From contig JAJXTK010000055.1 in the NCBI GenBank assembly GCA_021783935.1, forward strand, positions 1 to 15,855: DNA of 15,855 nt, read 5' to 3'. This stretch comes from Myxococcales bacterium. GTDB lineage: Bacteria; Myxococcota_A; Polyangia; Polyangiales; JADJMO01. A program made the position numbers and the translations under genes. Positions 6,838 to 14,312 of the stretch are shown in pieces (the stretch's first letter is position 1; each line of letters begins with the position of its first letter). The notes beneath the pieces were generated by a model. The model searched no databases and was not told where the DNA came from. It worked only from the letters and a program-made list of their open reading frames with translations.

Positions 6838-8382
6838 ATGGACCCGAACTCGCGCACGTCCACACCGCCCGACGAGGAGGCCTCGCTCGAGGACCTCCGC
6901 AGGCGCTTGGACGTGCGCAGCCACGTGCTCGAGCTCTCGTTCGCGCTCGGCAAGGCGGTGTCGGCCGAGCTCGAGATGGAGCCCCTCTGCGATCTCGTCG
7001 TCGAGCGCATCGGCGGCGTCTTCCGAGTCGAGGCGCTGAGCCTCGACTTCCTCGAGGAGTCGAGCCGGACGCTCGTCGCCAAGCGGCAGCTCGGCGAGCG
7101 CGCGCGCGTCGCCGCGCTGCGCGCGCGCGCCGTCGAGGCGCTCGCGGCCGAGGCGTTGGTCGACGCGCCCCGCGCCGCCGCCGTGCCGCTGGTCGCGGAG
7201 CGCAAGGTCAAGGGGGTGCTGGCGCTCGGGTGGTCTGCGGGCGAGCCGCGCCCGACGCGCGAGGATCGGCACCTGCTCGAGGTGCTCGCCGGCACCATCG
7301 CGAGCGCGATCGACAACGCCTGGCTGTACTCGCAGATCCAGCGGCTCAACGAGCGCCTCGAGGAGAAGGTCCGCGATCGCACCGCCGAGCTCGAGTCCGC
7401 GCTCGCCGATCTGCGGCGCGCCCAAGCGGAGCTCGTCGAGCGCGAGAAGATGGCGAGCCTCGGGCAGCTGACGGCCGGCATCGCGCACGAGATCAACAAC
7501 CCCCTCGCGTACGTGATCTCCAACGTGGCGCTCGCGCGCGAGCGCACGCGCGCCTGGCAGCGCTACGCCATGTCGTGGGGCGCCCTCGCGCGCGTCGAGC
7601 GCGCGACCGACCCGCGCGAGGTGGTGGCCGCGGTGCAGGGCTTCGTCGACGCGTGGTGCGCCGACGACAAGTACCGAGGGCACGCCGCCGACTTCCGTCA
7701 AGAGCTCGCGACGCTCTCGGGCGACGACGCGGCCGCGCTCGCGAGCAGGTTCCTCCGCTACGTCCAGGCTCGCGAGGCGCGGGACGTTGGCGACGACGGC
7801 GCAGCGGCCGCGATCGATCCGCTGCTCGCGAGCGCCGAGCAGGGGCTCGAGCGGGTCAAGCGCATCGTGCTCGATCTGCGGGCGTTCTCGCGCCTCGATG
7901 CGGCCGAGCAGGCCGACGTCGACCTCGACGCCGAGATCGATCTCACCCTCTCGATCCTCGCGCACCTCGCCAAGGAGCGCGGCGTGCACCTCGCGCGCCG
8001 CCGCGGGATGCGCGCGGCCTACCGGTGCCACCCCGCCCGGCTCGGGCAGGTCGTCTTGAACCTGGTCACCAACGCCTTGCAGGCCACCGAGGCCGGCGGC
8101 GCGGTGGGCGTCGAGACGCGCGACGACGAGCAAGGGGTCGCGATCGTGGTGCGCGACACGGGCAGCGGCATCGAGCCTGCCGCGCTCGGGCGCGTCTTCG
8201 ATCCGTTCTTCACGACGAAGCCGCCGGGGCAGGGGGTGGGGCTCGGGCTGTCGATCAGCTATCGCATCGTACAGGAGCACGGCGGTCGGATCGACGTCGA
8301 GAGCCGACCCGGCGAGGGGACGAGTTTCACGGTGCGCCTGCCGCCGCGCGGCGCGCGCACGCCCGACCAGGAGGACGTATGA
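6838..8382 (+). CDS. Soluble GAF-domain sensor histidine kinase
   Basis: The 514-residue protein has no membrane segment, so it should sense a cytoplasmic signal. Domains in order are an N-terminal coiled region (about 15-45), a GAF domain (about 40-165), a coiled coil (about 165-205), a DHp domain with the phospho-accepting H217 in GQLTAGIAHEINNPLAY, and a HATPase_c domain with N-box residues around N408/N412, G1 motif RDTGSGIEP (439-447), F-box FDPFFTTK and G2 GVGLGLS (466-472). About 95 residues are inserted between the H-box helix and the second DHp helix (VKRIVLDLRAFSR, 340-352). ATG 6838 was chosen because the frame upstream is Arg-rich, unlike the family, and runs into the Rrf2 control region. 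No strong ribosome site precedes it. Its stop overlaps the start of the tryptophanase gene, so the two are co-translated. The partner is probably the receiver protein at 9781. Confidence 0.92.
   Translation: MDPNSRTSTPPDEEASLEDLRRRLDVRSHVLELSFALGKAVSAELEMEPLCDLVVERIGGVFRVEALSLDFLEESSRTLVAKRQLGERARVAALRARAVEALAAEALVDAPRAAAVPLVAERKVKGVLALGWSAGEPRPTREDRHLLEVLAGTIASAIDNAWLYSQIQRLNERLEEKVRDRTAELESALADLRRAQAELVEREKMASLGQLTAGIAHEINNPLAYVISNVALARERTRAWQRYAMSWGALARVERATDPREVVAAVQGFVDAWCADDKYRGHAADFRQELATLSGDDAAALASRFLRYVQAREARDVGDDGAAAAIDPLLASAEQGLERVKRIVLDLRAFSRLDAAEQADVDLDAEIDLTLSILAHLAKERGVHLARRRGMRAAYRCHPARLGQVVLNLVTNALQATEAGGAVGVETRDDEQGVAIVVRDTGSGIEPAALGRVFDPFFTTKPPGQGVGLGLSISYRIVQEHGGRIDVESRPGEGTSFTVRLPPRGARTPDQEDV
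8369..8374 (+). promoter_or_regulatory. Ribosome binding site of the tryptophanase gene, inside the kinase gene
   Basis: AGGAGGA-like sequence (CAGGAGGAC) ends about 4-5 nt before the ATG at 8379 and lies within the last kinase codons. It decides this start and shows that the overlapping gene has efficient initiation of its own. Confidence 0.75.
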
Positions 8383-9770
8383 GCAGCGAGCAAGAGCGCG
8401 CGCGGAGGGTGGTCCCTTTTCGCGCCAAGGTCGTGGAGCCGATTCACCTGCTGCCGCGCGAGGAGCGCTCGAGGCGCATCGAGCGCGCGGGCTTGTGCCT
8501 CTTCGCGCTCAAGGGGGACGACGTCTACGTCGATCTCCTGACCGACAGCGGCACCGGGAGCCTGAGCACCAACCAGCTCGCCGCCATGATGACGGGCGAC
8601 GAGTCGTACGCGGGCTCGCGCAGCTTCGACAAGATGGCCGACCGCTTCCGCGAGATCACCGGCCTGCCCTTCGTGATCCCCTCGCACCAAGGGCGCGGCG
8701 CCGAGCGGGTGCTCAACTCGGTGCTCGTGCGCCCGCACTCGATCGTCCCCGGCAACTCCCATTTCGACACGACCAAGGCGCACATCGAGCTCGCCGGCGG
8801 CCGCTGCGTCGACTGCACCATCGAGGCGGGCAAGGACTCCGCCACCGTGCACCCCTTCAAGGGGAACGTCGACGTCCCGAAGCTGCAGAAGACCATCGAG
8901 GAGGTCGGCGCGCGCAACGTCGCCTACGTGCTCATCACGATCACGTGCAACTCGGGCGGCGGCCAGCCCGTGTCGATGGCGAACATTCGCGAGGTGTCGA
9001 CGCTCTGCCGCGCGCGCGGCGTCCCGGTGTTCTTCGACGCGGCGCGCTTCGCCGAGAACGCGTGGTTCATCCGCGAGCGCGAGGCCGGGTACGGGAACAA
9101 GCCCGTGCGCGAGATCGTGCGCGAGATGTTCTCGTACGTCGACGGCTGCACGATGAGCTCCAAGAAGGACGCGATCGTGCCGATGGGCGGGCTCATCGCG
9201 GTGCGCGATCAGGGGCTCTTCGACGCGCTCAAGACGCCGACCATCCTCTTCGAGGGGTTCTACACCTACGGCGGCATGAGCGGCATGATGATGGAGGCGC
9301 TCGCGCAAGGGCTCGACGACGTGATGCAGGAGGACTACCTGCGCCACCGCATCGGCCAGATCGCCCAGCTCGGCGCGGGGCTGCGCGCCGCCGGGGTGCC
9401 GATCGTCGAGCCGGTGGGGGGGCACGCGGTGTTCGTCGACGGCCGACGCTTCTACCCGCACGTCCCGGAGGACCAGTTCCCGGCGCAGCTCTTGTGCGTC
9501 GAGCTGTACAAAGAAGGGGGCGTGCGCACCGTGGAGGTCGGCGCGAACCTGATCGGGCGAGACCCCGACACGGGCGAGAACATCCGACCGGCGCTCGACC
9601 TCTGTCGCCTGGCCGTCCCGCGGCGCGCCTATTTCCAAGAGCACCTCGACTACGTCGTCGACGTGGTCGCGACCGTCTTCGAGGGGCAGCGCGATCGCAC
9701 GCGCGGGCTCGCGTTCGAACACGAGGCGGCGGGCATCCGCCACTTCTCGTCCACGTTCCGGTACCTGTGA
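8379..9770 (+). CDS. tnaA: Tryptophanase (L-tryptophan indole-lyase), PLP-dependent beta-eliminating lyase
   Basis: Tryptophanase cleaves L-tryptophan to indole, pyruvate and ammonia. The 463-residue product matches the family length (E. coli TnaA 471). The PLP Schiff-base lysine is K263 in TMSSKKDAIVPMGG, with the cofactor-binding D220 in VFFDAARFAENAWF. Three positions that separate tryptophanase from tyrosine phenol-lyase look tryptophanase-like: D130 in HFDTT (threonine in phenol-lyases), V387 in VRTVEVG (arginine in phenol-lyases) and H455 in IRHF (phenylalanine in phenol-lyases). These assignments come from family knowledge and by-eye alignment. The start overlaps the kinase stop as ATGA. 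There is no room for a TnaC-type leader and no tryptophan permease beside it, unlike enterobacterial tna operons. Its place between a histidine kinase and a receiver suggests that tryptophan turnover or indole is tied to signalling. Confidence 0.9.
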   Translation: MSSEQERARRVVPFRAKVVEPIHLLPREERSRRIERAGLCLFALKGDDVYVDLLTDSGTGSLSTNQLAAMMTGDESYAGSRSFDKMADRFREITGLPFVIPSHQGRGAERVLNSVLVRPHSIVPGNSHFDTTKAHIELAGGRCVDCTIEAGKDSATVHPFKGNVDVPKLQKTIEEVGARNVAYVLITITCNSGGGQPVSMANIREVSTLCRARGVPVFFDAARFAENAWFIREREAGYGNKPVREIVREMFSYVDGCTMSSKKDAIVPMGGLIAVRDQGLFDALKTPTILFEGFYTYGGMSGMMMEALAQGLDDVMQEDYLRHRIGQIAQLGAGLRAAGVPIVEPVGGHAVFVDGRRFYPHVPEDQFPAQLLCVELYKEGGVRTVEVGANLIGRDPDTGENIRPALDLCRLAVPRRAYFQEHLDYVVDVVATVFEGQRDRTRGLAFEHEAAGIRHFSSTFRYL

Positions 9771-9780
9771 GGGGGTCGCG

Positions 9781-10251
9781 ATGAGCTGGAAGGATTTCGA
9801 CAAGCAGGGCGCGCGCGGCGAGGAGCAGGAGATCCGCAAGCTCGGGCTGCTCGTGGTCGACGACGAGAAGGAGATCGTCGACACGCTCCGCGAGGTCTTC
9901 GCGAAGCACTTCGATCTCCACCACGCGACCAGCGCGAAGGCGGCGCTCGACGCGTTCCGCGAGCACGGGCCCAAGATCGTGATCACCGATCAGCGCATGC
10001 CCGAGATGACCGGGCTCGAGCTGCTGCGCAAGATCAAGGAGATCGACCCGTCGACGGTGCGCATTTTGGTGACCGGCTACAGCGACCTCGGCACCGTCGT
10101 GCAGGCGCTCAACGAGGGGCTGGTCTGGCAATACGTCGCCAAGCCTTGGAACCACGAGGAGCTGCGCGCGCTCGTGCTCAAGGGGGCGCGTCGCTACCTG
10201 CACGAGAGCGGCGCCGATCGCAGCAAGTACCCCGGGCTCCTCGGGATGTGA
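9781..10251 (+). CDS. Stand-alone response-regulator receiver protein
   Basis: The 156-residue protein is a single receiver domain (about 22-140) with a short charged N-terminal extension and a short tail, and no output domain. The acidic pair is D27/D28 (LLVVDDEKEIV), the phospho-acceptor is D70 in IVITDQRMPEMTG, the switch threonine is T98 in LVTGYSD, and the conserved lysine is K121 in YVAKPW. The NEGxxWQYVAKPWNHEEL segment is typical of receivers paired with GAF or HD-type signalling proteins. GAGGGGG before the ATG supplies a ribosome site, and only 10 nt separate it from the tryptophanase stop, so it belongs to the same operon. The natural phosphodonor is the kinase two genes upstream. 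With no DNA-binding domain it must act by protein contact or as a phosphorelay step. Confidence 0.92.
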   Translation: MSWKDFDKQGARGEEQEIRKLGLLVVDDEKEIVDTLREVFAKHFDLHHATSAKAALDAFREHGPKIVITDQRMPEMTGLELLRKIKEIDPSTVRILVTGYSDLGTVVQALNEGLVWQYVAKPWNHEELRALVLKGARRYLHESGADRSKYPGLLGM

Positions 10252-10325
10252 TCAGCCGCATCAGCGTTGCGTAAGCGCCGCTCGGGGCCGCGCCGCACCG
10301 TCCGAGATGAGCATGTTTTTGGCTC

Positions 10326-10351
10326 GCGCCCTGCACAACGTGTCAGGGCGC
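10326..10351. promoter_or_regulatory. Perfect 8-bp inverted repeat in the gap after the receiver gene
   Basis: GCGCCCTG (10326-10333) and CAGGGCGC (10344-10351) are perfect inverted copies around a 10-nt loop. A T-run (10316-10320) lies on its 5' side and no T-tract follows on either strand, so it is not a standard terminator. An operator or a transcript-processing hairpin are both possible. The rest of 10252-10395 shows no gene. Confidence 0.4.
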
Positions 10352-10395
10352 AAGCCGACGTCGAGGTGCGTCGCGTTCCGGTGCGCTTGGAATGT

Positions 10396-10423
10396 TTGTC
10401 AGGTTGGCCGCACCCGCTAACCT
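10396..10423 (+). promoter_or_regulatory. Candidate sigma-70 promoter of the first Cys-repeat lipoprotein gene
   Basis: TTGTCA (10396-10401; five of six consensus positions) and TAACCT (10418-10423) are 16 nt apart. They lie about 60 nt before the start at 10484, which leaves room for the leader hairpin and the ribosome site. The -10 match is modest. Confidence 0.4.
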
Positions 10424-10444
10424 CGAGAGGTTCTTCTCGAACAC

Positions 10445-10467
10445 TCCCCTCGCCGAGATCGAGGGGA
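10445..10467 (+). promoter_or_regulatory. 5' leader hairpin just before the ribosome site
   Basis: TCCCCTCG (10445-10452) pairs perfectly with CGAGGGGA (10460-10467) around a 7-nt loop. It ends 6 nt before AGGAGG (10474-10479) of the lipoprotein gene. A stable hairpin here would protect the 5' end of the message or modulate ribosome access. Confidence 0.45.
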
Positions 10468-10483
10468 CAGCTTAGGAGGCGAC

Positions 10484-12568
10484 ATGCGGAGCACACGATG
10501 GTGGCTCCCGCTCGCACTCGGGGCGTTCAGCCTCGTGGCGGCGGGGTGTGGGGGCTCGGCGACGACGCCGGCGACCACCGACCAAGACACTGGGTCGGAC
10601 GACGGCAGCACTGATTCGCTCGGCGCCGACACGGCGACCGACGACTCCTCGGTGAGCGAGACGGGCGGCGACTCGACCGTCGGCGACTCGACCCTCGGCG
10701 ACACGGGCGCCGAGACGTCGGCGACCGACGCGGGTGACGCTGGGGGCGACGCCGCGAGCGAGGGGGGCGATGCGGCCGACGGCGCGTCCGAGGCCGGCGA
10801 CGCCGGGCCTTGCCTCACGCCGATGACCGTCTGCGGCACCAGCTGCGTCGACATGACGACCGACACGACCAACTGCGGCGTGTGCGGCAATGCGTGCGGC
10901 GCAGGGCAGATCTGCTCGACCAGCGCGTGCACCTGCCCCACGGGCAAGACTCAGTGCGCGAGCGCCTGCGTCGACACCCAGGGCGACAACGCCAACTGCG
11001 GCACCTGCGGTCATGCGTGCTCCGCCTCGCAGGTCTGCACCTCCGGCCTCTGCGCCTGTCCGAGCGGCTACTCGACGTGCGGCAGCGGCTGCGCCGACTA
11101 CTCGACCGATCCGAACAACTGCGGCTCGTGCGGCCACGCGTGCGCGGCGGGCGCGGCGTGCGTGAGCGGCAATTGCCAGGCGTGCCCGGCGGCGACGCCG
11201 ACCGTCTGCGGCGCGACGCCGACCTCGGCGGGCTACTGCGCCAACACGACGGGCGACGCGAACAACTGCGGCAAGTGCGGCAACGTCTGCCCGACCGGCT
11301 CGACGTGCAACGCGGGCATCTGCACCTGCCCGACCAACGAGGTCAACTGCGGCGCGGTCTGCGCGAACCTCTCGAACGACACGAGCAACTGCGGCGCGTG
11401 CGGCGCGAGGTGCGCCACGGGGGCCTCGTGCATCAGCGGCGGGTGCGCCTGCCCGGCGAGCGCCCCGCTCGACTGCAACGGCACCTGCGTCAACACGGCG
11501 ACCGACGCGAACAACTGCGGCGCGTGCGGCCACTCGTGCGGCGGCGGCACCTGCGTCTCGGGCGTCTGCCAGTGCGCGGGCAGCGACATCCTCTGCAATT
11601 CGGGCTCGCCCACGGCCTACTGCGCCAACACCGCGACCGACGTCAACAACTGCGGCGCGTGCGGCCGCGTCTGCCTCTCCGGCGAGACGTGCGTCAGCGG
11701 CGGCTGCGTCTGCTCGGCGCCCGACCAGACCTGCTTCGCCGGCACGGCGCGGGCCGTCTGCACGAACACGCAGACCGATCCGAACAACTGCGGCACGTGC
11801 GGCACCTCGTGCGGCCCGGGCGGCACGTGCTCGGGGGGCCTCTGCCAGTGCGCCGCGCCCGCCACGATGTGCGGCGGCGTCTGCGTGAACACCCAGACCA
11901 GCACGACCGACTGCGGCAGCTGCGGCAACCAATGCGCGACCCTGGCGTCGTGCACCACGGGCGCCTGCACCTGCCAGAGCCTGCCGGGCACCACGACACA
12001 GGAGCCGGTGTGCAACAACGAGTGCACCGACACGCTCGACGATCCGAACAATTGCGGCGCGTGCGGCACCGCGTCGACCACGGTCGGCGACAGCCAGTAC
12101 TGCGCCGGCAACGGCACCGCGCAGTGCCGTCCCGGCGTCGGCACCGCGACCGGCAGCACCACGCCGTGCACGCTCGATCTGACCGCCGACCCGAGGAACT
12201 GCGGCACGGTCGGGCACGCCTGCGCCAGCACCGAGCGCTGCATCAAGAGCTCGTGCCTGACGTGGCCGGTCGGCCAGACCTGCGGCTCGGTGGGCCTGCA
12301 AGGCTGCTTCATCGGCGGGACCCTGGAGTGCGTGAACACCCGCACCGACCCGTTCAACTGCGGCGGATGCGGCAACGCCGTGGCGAACGACGAGGTCTGC
12401 GCCAACGGCCGCGCGCGAACCTACGCGGTCGCCAACGGCTGCACGGCCGGCGCGACGAACTGCGCCGCGTGCGACGTCGCGTTCGGCGCGGGCAACTACC
12501 GAGTCTGCGGGCCGATCGGCAAGATGCAGCAGCCGATCTGCGTGCAGGGCTTCAACTGCCCGGGCTGA
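10484..12568 (+). CDS. Surface lipoprotein with STIG1-like cysteine-rich repeats (paralogue A)
   Basis: The 694-residue protein has an Arg-containing, hydrophobic lipoprotein signal ending LVAAGC, with lipidated C22. An acidic, Cys-free Asp/Ser/Thr/Gly/Ala linker (about 23-109) follows, then a cysteine-rich array. Nine regular modules of 37-48 residues run from about 110 to 498; two degenerate ones follow (to about 595), then a cap (596-694). A typical module has eight cysteines in the order C-x3-C, then x(9) and NCGxCGxxC, then C, C and CxC, with a TDPNNCG-like core. The pattern resembles plant STIG1 and annotated myxobacterial repeat proteins; eight cysteines would allow four disulphides, so export to the outer membrane or cell surface is likely. 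AGGAGG 4 nt before ATG 10484 sets the start. Binding partner and function are unknown. A similar gene follows directly. Confidence 0.88.
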   Translation: MRSTRWWLPLALGAFSLVAAGCGGSATTPATTDQDTGSDDGSTDSLGADTATDDSSVSETGGDSTVGDSTLGDTGAETSATDAGDAGGDAASEGGDAADGASEAGDAGPCLTPMTVCGTSCVDMTTDTTNCGVCGNACGAGQICSTSACTCPTGKTQCASACVDTQGDNANCGTCGHACSASQVCTSGLCACPSGYSTCGSGCADYSTDPNNCGSCGHACAAGAACVSGNCQACPAATPTVCGATPTSAGYCANTTGDANNCGKCGNVCPTGSTCNAGICTCPTNEVNCGAVCANLSNDTSNCGACGARCATGASCISGGCACPASAPLDCNGTCVNTATDANNCGACGHSCGGGTCVSGVCQCAGSDILCNSGSPTAYCANTATDVNNCGACGRVCLSGETCVSGGCVCSAPDQTCFAGTARAVCTNTQTDPNNCGTCGTSCGPGGTCSGGLCQCAAPATMCGGVCVNTQTSTTDCGSCGNQCATLASCTTGACTCQSLPGTTTQEPVCNNECTDTLDDPNNCGACGTASTTVGDSQYCAGNGTAQCRPGVGTATGSTTPCTLDLTADPRNCGTVGHACASTERCIKSSCLTWPVGQTCGSVGLQGCFIGGTLECVNTRTDPFNCGGCGNAVANDEVCANGRARTYAVANGCTAGATNCAACDVAFGAGNYRVCGPIGKMQQPICVQGFNCPG
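10811..11977 (+). repeat. Array of nine cysteine modules in paralogue A
   Basis: Nine successive coding modules (codons 110-498 of the gene) share the core NCGxCGxxC and the end CxCP or CxCA. Most are 37-42 residues; the longer fourth, seventh and eighth carry a 5-8 residue insertion before the second cysteine (as in GATPTSAGYC). The two following modules have lost several cysteines. Confidence 0.85.
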
Positions 12569-12594
12569 TCTAGCTCGCTGGTGACGGCGTCGGA

Positions 12595-12628
12595 GGCCCT
12601 CTCCCCTGGTGGGAGGGGGCCTTCGTCT
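12595..12628 (+). terminator. Rho-independent terminator after paralogue A
   Basis: GGCCCTCTCCC (12595-12605) pairs with GGGAGGGGGCC (12611-12621) as an 11-bp stem with one G-U pair and the 5-nt loop CTGGT, followed by the T-rich CTTCGTCTT. It begins 27 nt past the stop. The two lipoprotein genes are therefore probably separate transcription units. The remaining 12629-12761 contains no gene, and no convincing promoter boxes were found in it. Confidence 0.8.
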
Positions 12629-12772
12629 TGATGCGGCGTCACCACGCCGGGCCCTGCGCGGCGTGCCCATCCGGCGCGCGTCGACCGCGCTGTCTGATTC
12701 GGACCCGCGCGCGGTACTGGATCCGCAATCGTACTCGTCTTGGCTCGATCGCTCCGGCCCCAGGAGGTCTTC

Positions 12773-14293
12773 ATGAACGGACGTGTGGCTTCTTACTTGT
12801 TCGGCGCATGTCTCGTCGTCGCGGCCCCGCTCATGGGCTGCGGCGGGGGCTCGAACAACAACGCGTTCACCGGGAGCGACGCCTCCGTCGGCGACGGCGC
12901 GACGTCGGACTCGCCGGCGGCAGGCGACTCGATCGCCACGGGGGACTCCTCGCCTACGGCCGACACGGGTCCGGTCGTGTGCTCTGGCTCGCAGGTCGCG
13001 TGCGGCAGCTCGTGCGTCGACCTCGCCAGCGACACGGGCAACTGCGGCGCGTGCGGCCACTCGTGCGGCGCCGGCACCTGCGTGAGCGGCAACTGCGCCT
13101 GCGCGACCGGCCAGACGCAATGCCCGTCGGCCACCGGCGGCGTCACGTGCTCCTCGGGGCTGCTGACCGACCCGAACAACTGCGGCGCGTGCGGGCACGC
13201 GTGTCCGAGCGGCTCGAGCTGCGTCGGCGGCGTCTGCGCGTGCCCGACCGGCCAGGTGAACTGCGGCACCGTCTGCGCGGACCTCTCGAGCAGCACCGCG
13301 GCGTGCGGCAGCTGCAGCACCAAGTGCGCGACCGGGCAGCAGTGCGTGAGCGGCGCCTGCACCGCGTGCCCGAGCGGCGAGATCGTGTGCGGCGTAGGTG
13401 GGGGCAGCGGCGGCGTCTGCTCGAACACGCAGACCGACCCCAACAACTGCGGCGGCTGCGGTCGCGTCTGCGGCGGCGGCACCTGCACCGGCGGCGTCTG
13501 CGCGTGCCCGTCGGGGCAGATCTACTGCGCGGGCTCCGGCAAGTGCGTCGATCCGACCAGCGATCCGGCGAACTGCGGAGGCTGCGGTCGCTCGTGCGGC
13601 AGCGGGACGTGCGTGTCCGGCCAGTGCGCGTGCGCCGCGCCGAACACCAACTGCCCGTCCGGGGGCGGCGGGAGCATCTGCACCAACACGCAGACCGACG
13701 CGCGAAACTGCGGCACCTGCGGCAACCGCTGCAACCAGGGTGAGAGCTGCGTGTCGGGGGGCTGCCAGTGCACCGGCGGCGGCACGAGCTGCGGCGGCGC
13801 CTGCGTCGACGTGGTCGTCGATCCGAACAACTGCGGCAGCTGCGGCAACGGCTGCAATGACCCGCAGTACTGCACCGGCGGCGGCTGCGTGTGCCGTCCG
13901 AGCGAGGGGCTCTGCGCCGGCGGCTGCGTGCCTCTCAACACCACGCAGGACTGCGGCGCGTGCGGCGTGCGCTGCGGCGGCGGCGAGATCTGCAACCTCG
14001 GCAAGTGCCAGGCCGGCAACCCCGGAACGGCGAACGGAGGCTGCTCGCCGGGGCTGCGCAACTGCAACGGCGCGTGCGTCGACCTCGCGACGGATCCGAG
14101 CAATTGCGGCAGCTGCGGCAACGCGGTGGCGAACGACGAGGTCTGCGTCAACGGGCGCACGCGCGCCTACCGTCCGGCCGTGGGCTACACGACCTGCAGC
14201 GGCGCCGCCTGCAACGGCTTCGGCACTTGCTGCATGAACCTGTTCCCTGGCCAGAACGCGCCGATGTGCGTCGAAGGGGGCTCCTGCCCGTAG
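12773..14293 (+). CDS. Surface lipoprotein with STIG1-like cysteine-rich repeats (paralogue B)
   Basis: The 506-residue product has a signal ending APLMGC (lipidated C23), a shorter Asp/Ser/Gly-rich linker (about 24-69), eight cysteine modules (about 70-417) and a C-terminal cap (418-506). Modules follow the same eight-cysteine plan as paralogue A; the third has lost the typical NCG core (it reads ACGSCSTKC). The cap shares CGNAVANDEVC, then NGR and an R-x-Y motif, with paralogue A. ATG 12773 was preferred over the in-frame ATG 12740 because AGGAGG (12762-12767) lies 5 nt upstream and the signal peptide begins there. Tandem duplication followed by change in module number is the likely origin. 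The role is unknown; adhesion, surface scaffolding or ligand binding are possibilities only. Confidence 0.88.
   Translation: MNGRVASYLFGACLVVAAPLMGCGGGSNNNAFTGSDASVGDGATSDSPAAGDSIATGDSSPTADTGPVVCSGSQVACGSSCVDLASDTGNCGACGHSCGAGTCVSGNCACATGQTQCPSATGGVTCSSGLLTDPNNCGACGHACPSGSSCVGGVCACPTGQVNCGTVCADLSSSTAACGSCSTKCATGQQCVSGACTACPSGEIVCGVGGGSGGVCSNTQTDPNNCGGCGRVCGGGTCTGGVCACPSGQIYCAGSGKCVDPTSDPANCGGCGRSCGSGTCVSGQCACAAPNTNCPSGGGGSICTNTQTDARNCGTCGNRCNQGESCVSGGCQCTGGGTSCGGACVDVVVDPNNCGSCGNGCNDPQYCTGGGCVCRPSEGLCAGGCVPLNTTQDCGACGVRCGGGEICNLGKCQAGNPGTANGGCSPGLRNCNGACVDLATDPSNCGSCGNAVANDEVCVNGRTRAYRPAVGYTTCSGAACNGFGTCCMNLFPGQNAPMCVEGGSCP
12980..14023 (+). repeat. Array of eight cysteine modules in paralogue B
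   Basis: Eight coding modules (codons 70-417) with the TDPNNCGxCG-like core. One block of 32 bp (13039-13070) is identical to 11512-11543 in paralogue A, and with one mismatch the match extends about 12 bp further. That shows recent common origin or exchange between the arrays. Confidence 0.8.
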
Positions 14294-14312
14294 CGCTCGC
14301 GGCTTCGTGAGC

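Noticed and set aside
8379..9770. Tyrosine phenol-lyase as the identity of the PLP lyase
   Set aside because: The phenol-lyase residues Thr, Arg and Phe at the three discriminating positions are replaced by Asp, Val and His as in tryptophanase.
10472..13198. Minus-strand open frame of about 900 codons across both lipoprotein genes
   Set aside because: It runs antisense across two genes and a terminator, and is an Arg/Ala/Val/Gly-rich product of the repeats' base composition.
10811..14023. Possible CRISPR or non-coding direct-repeat array (regular AACTGCGGC motifs)
   Set aside because: The spacing is that of coding modules in one frame; the units are imperfect and there are no unique spacers. 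They encode cysteine repeats.
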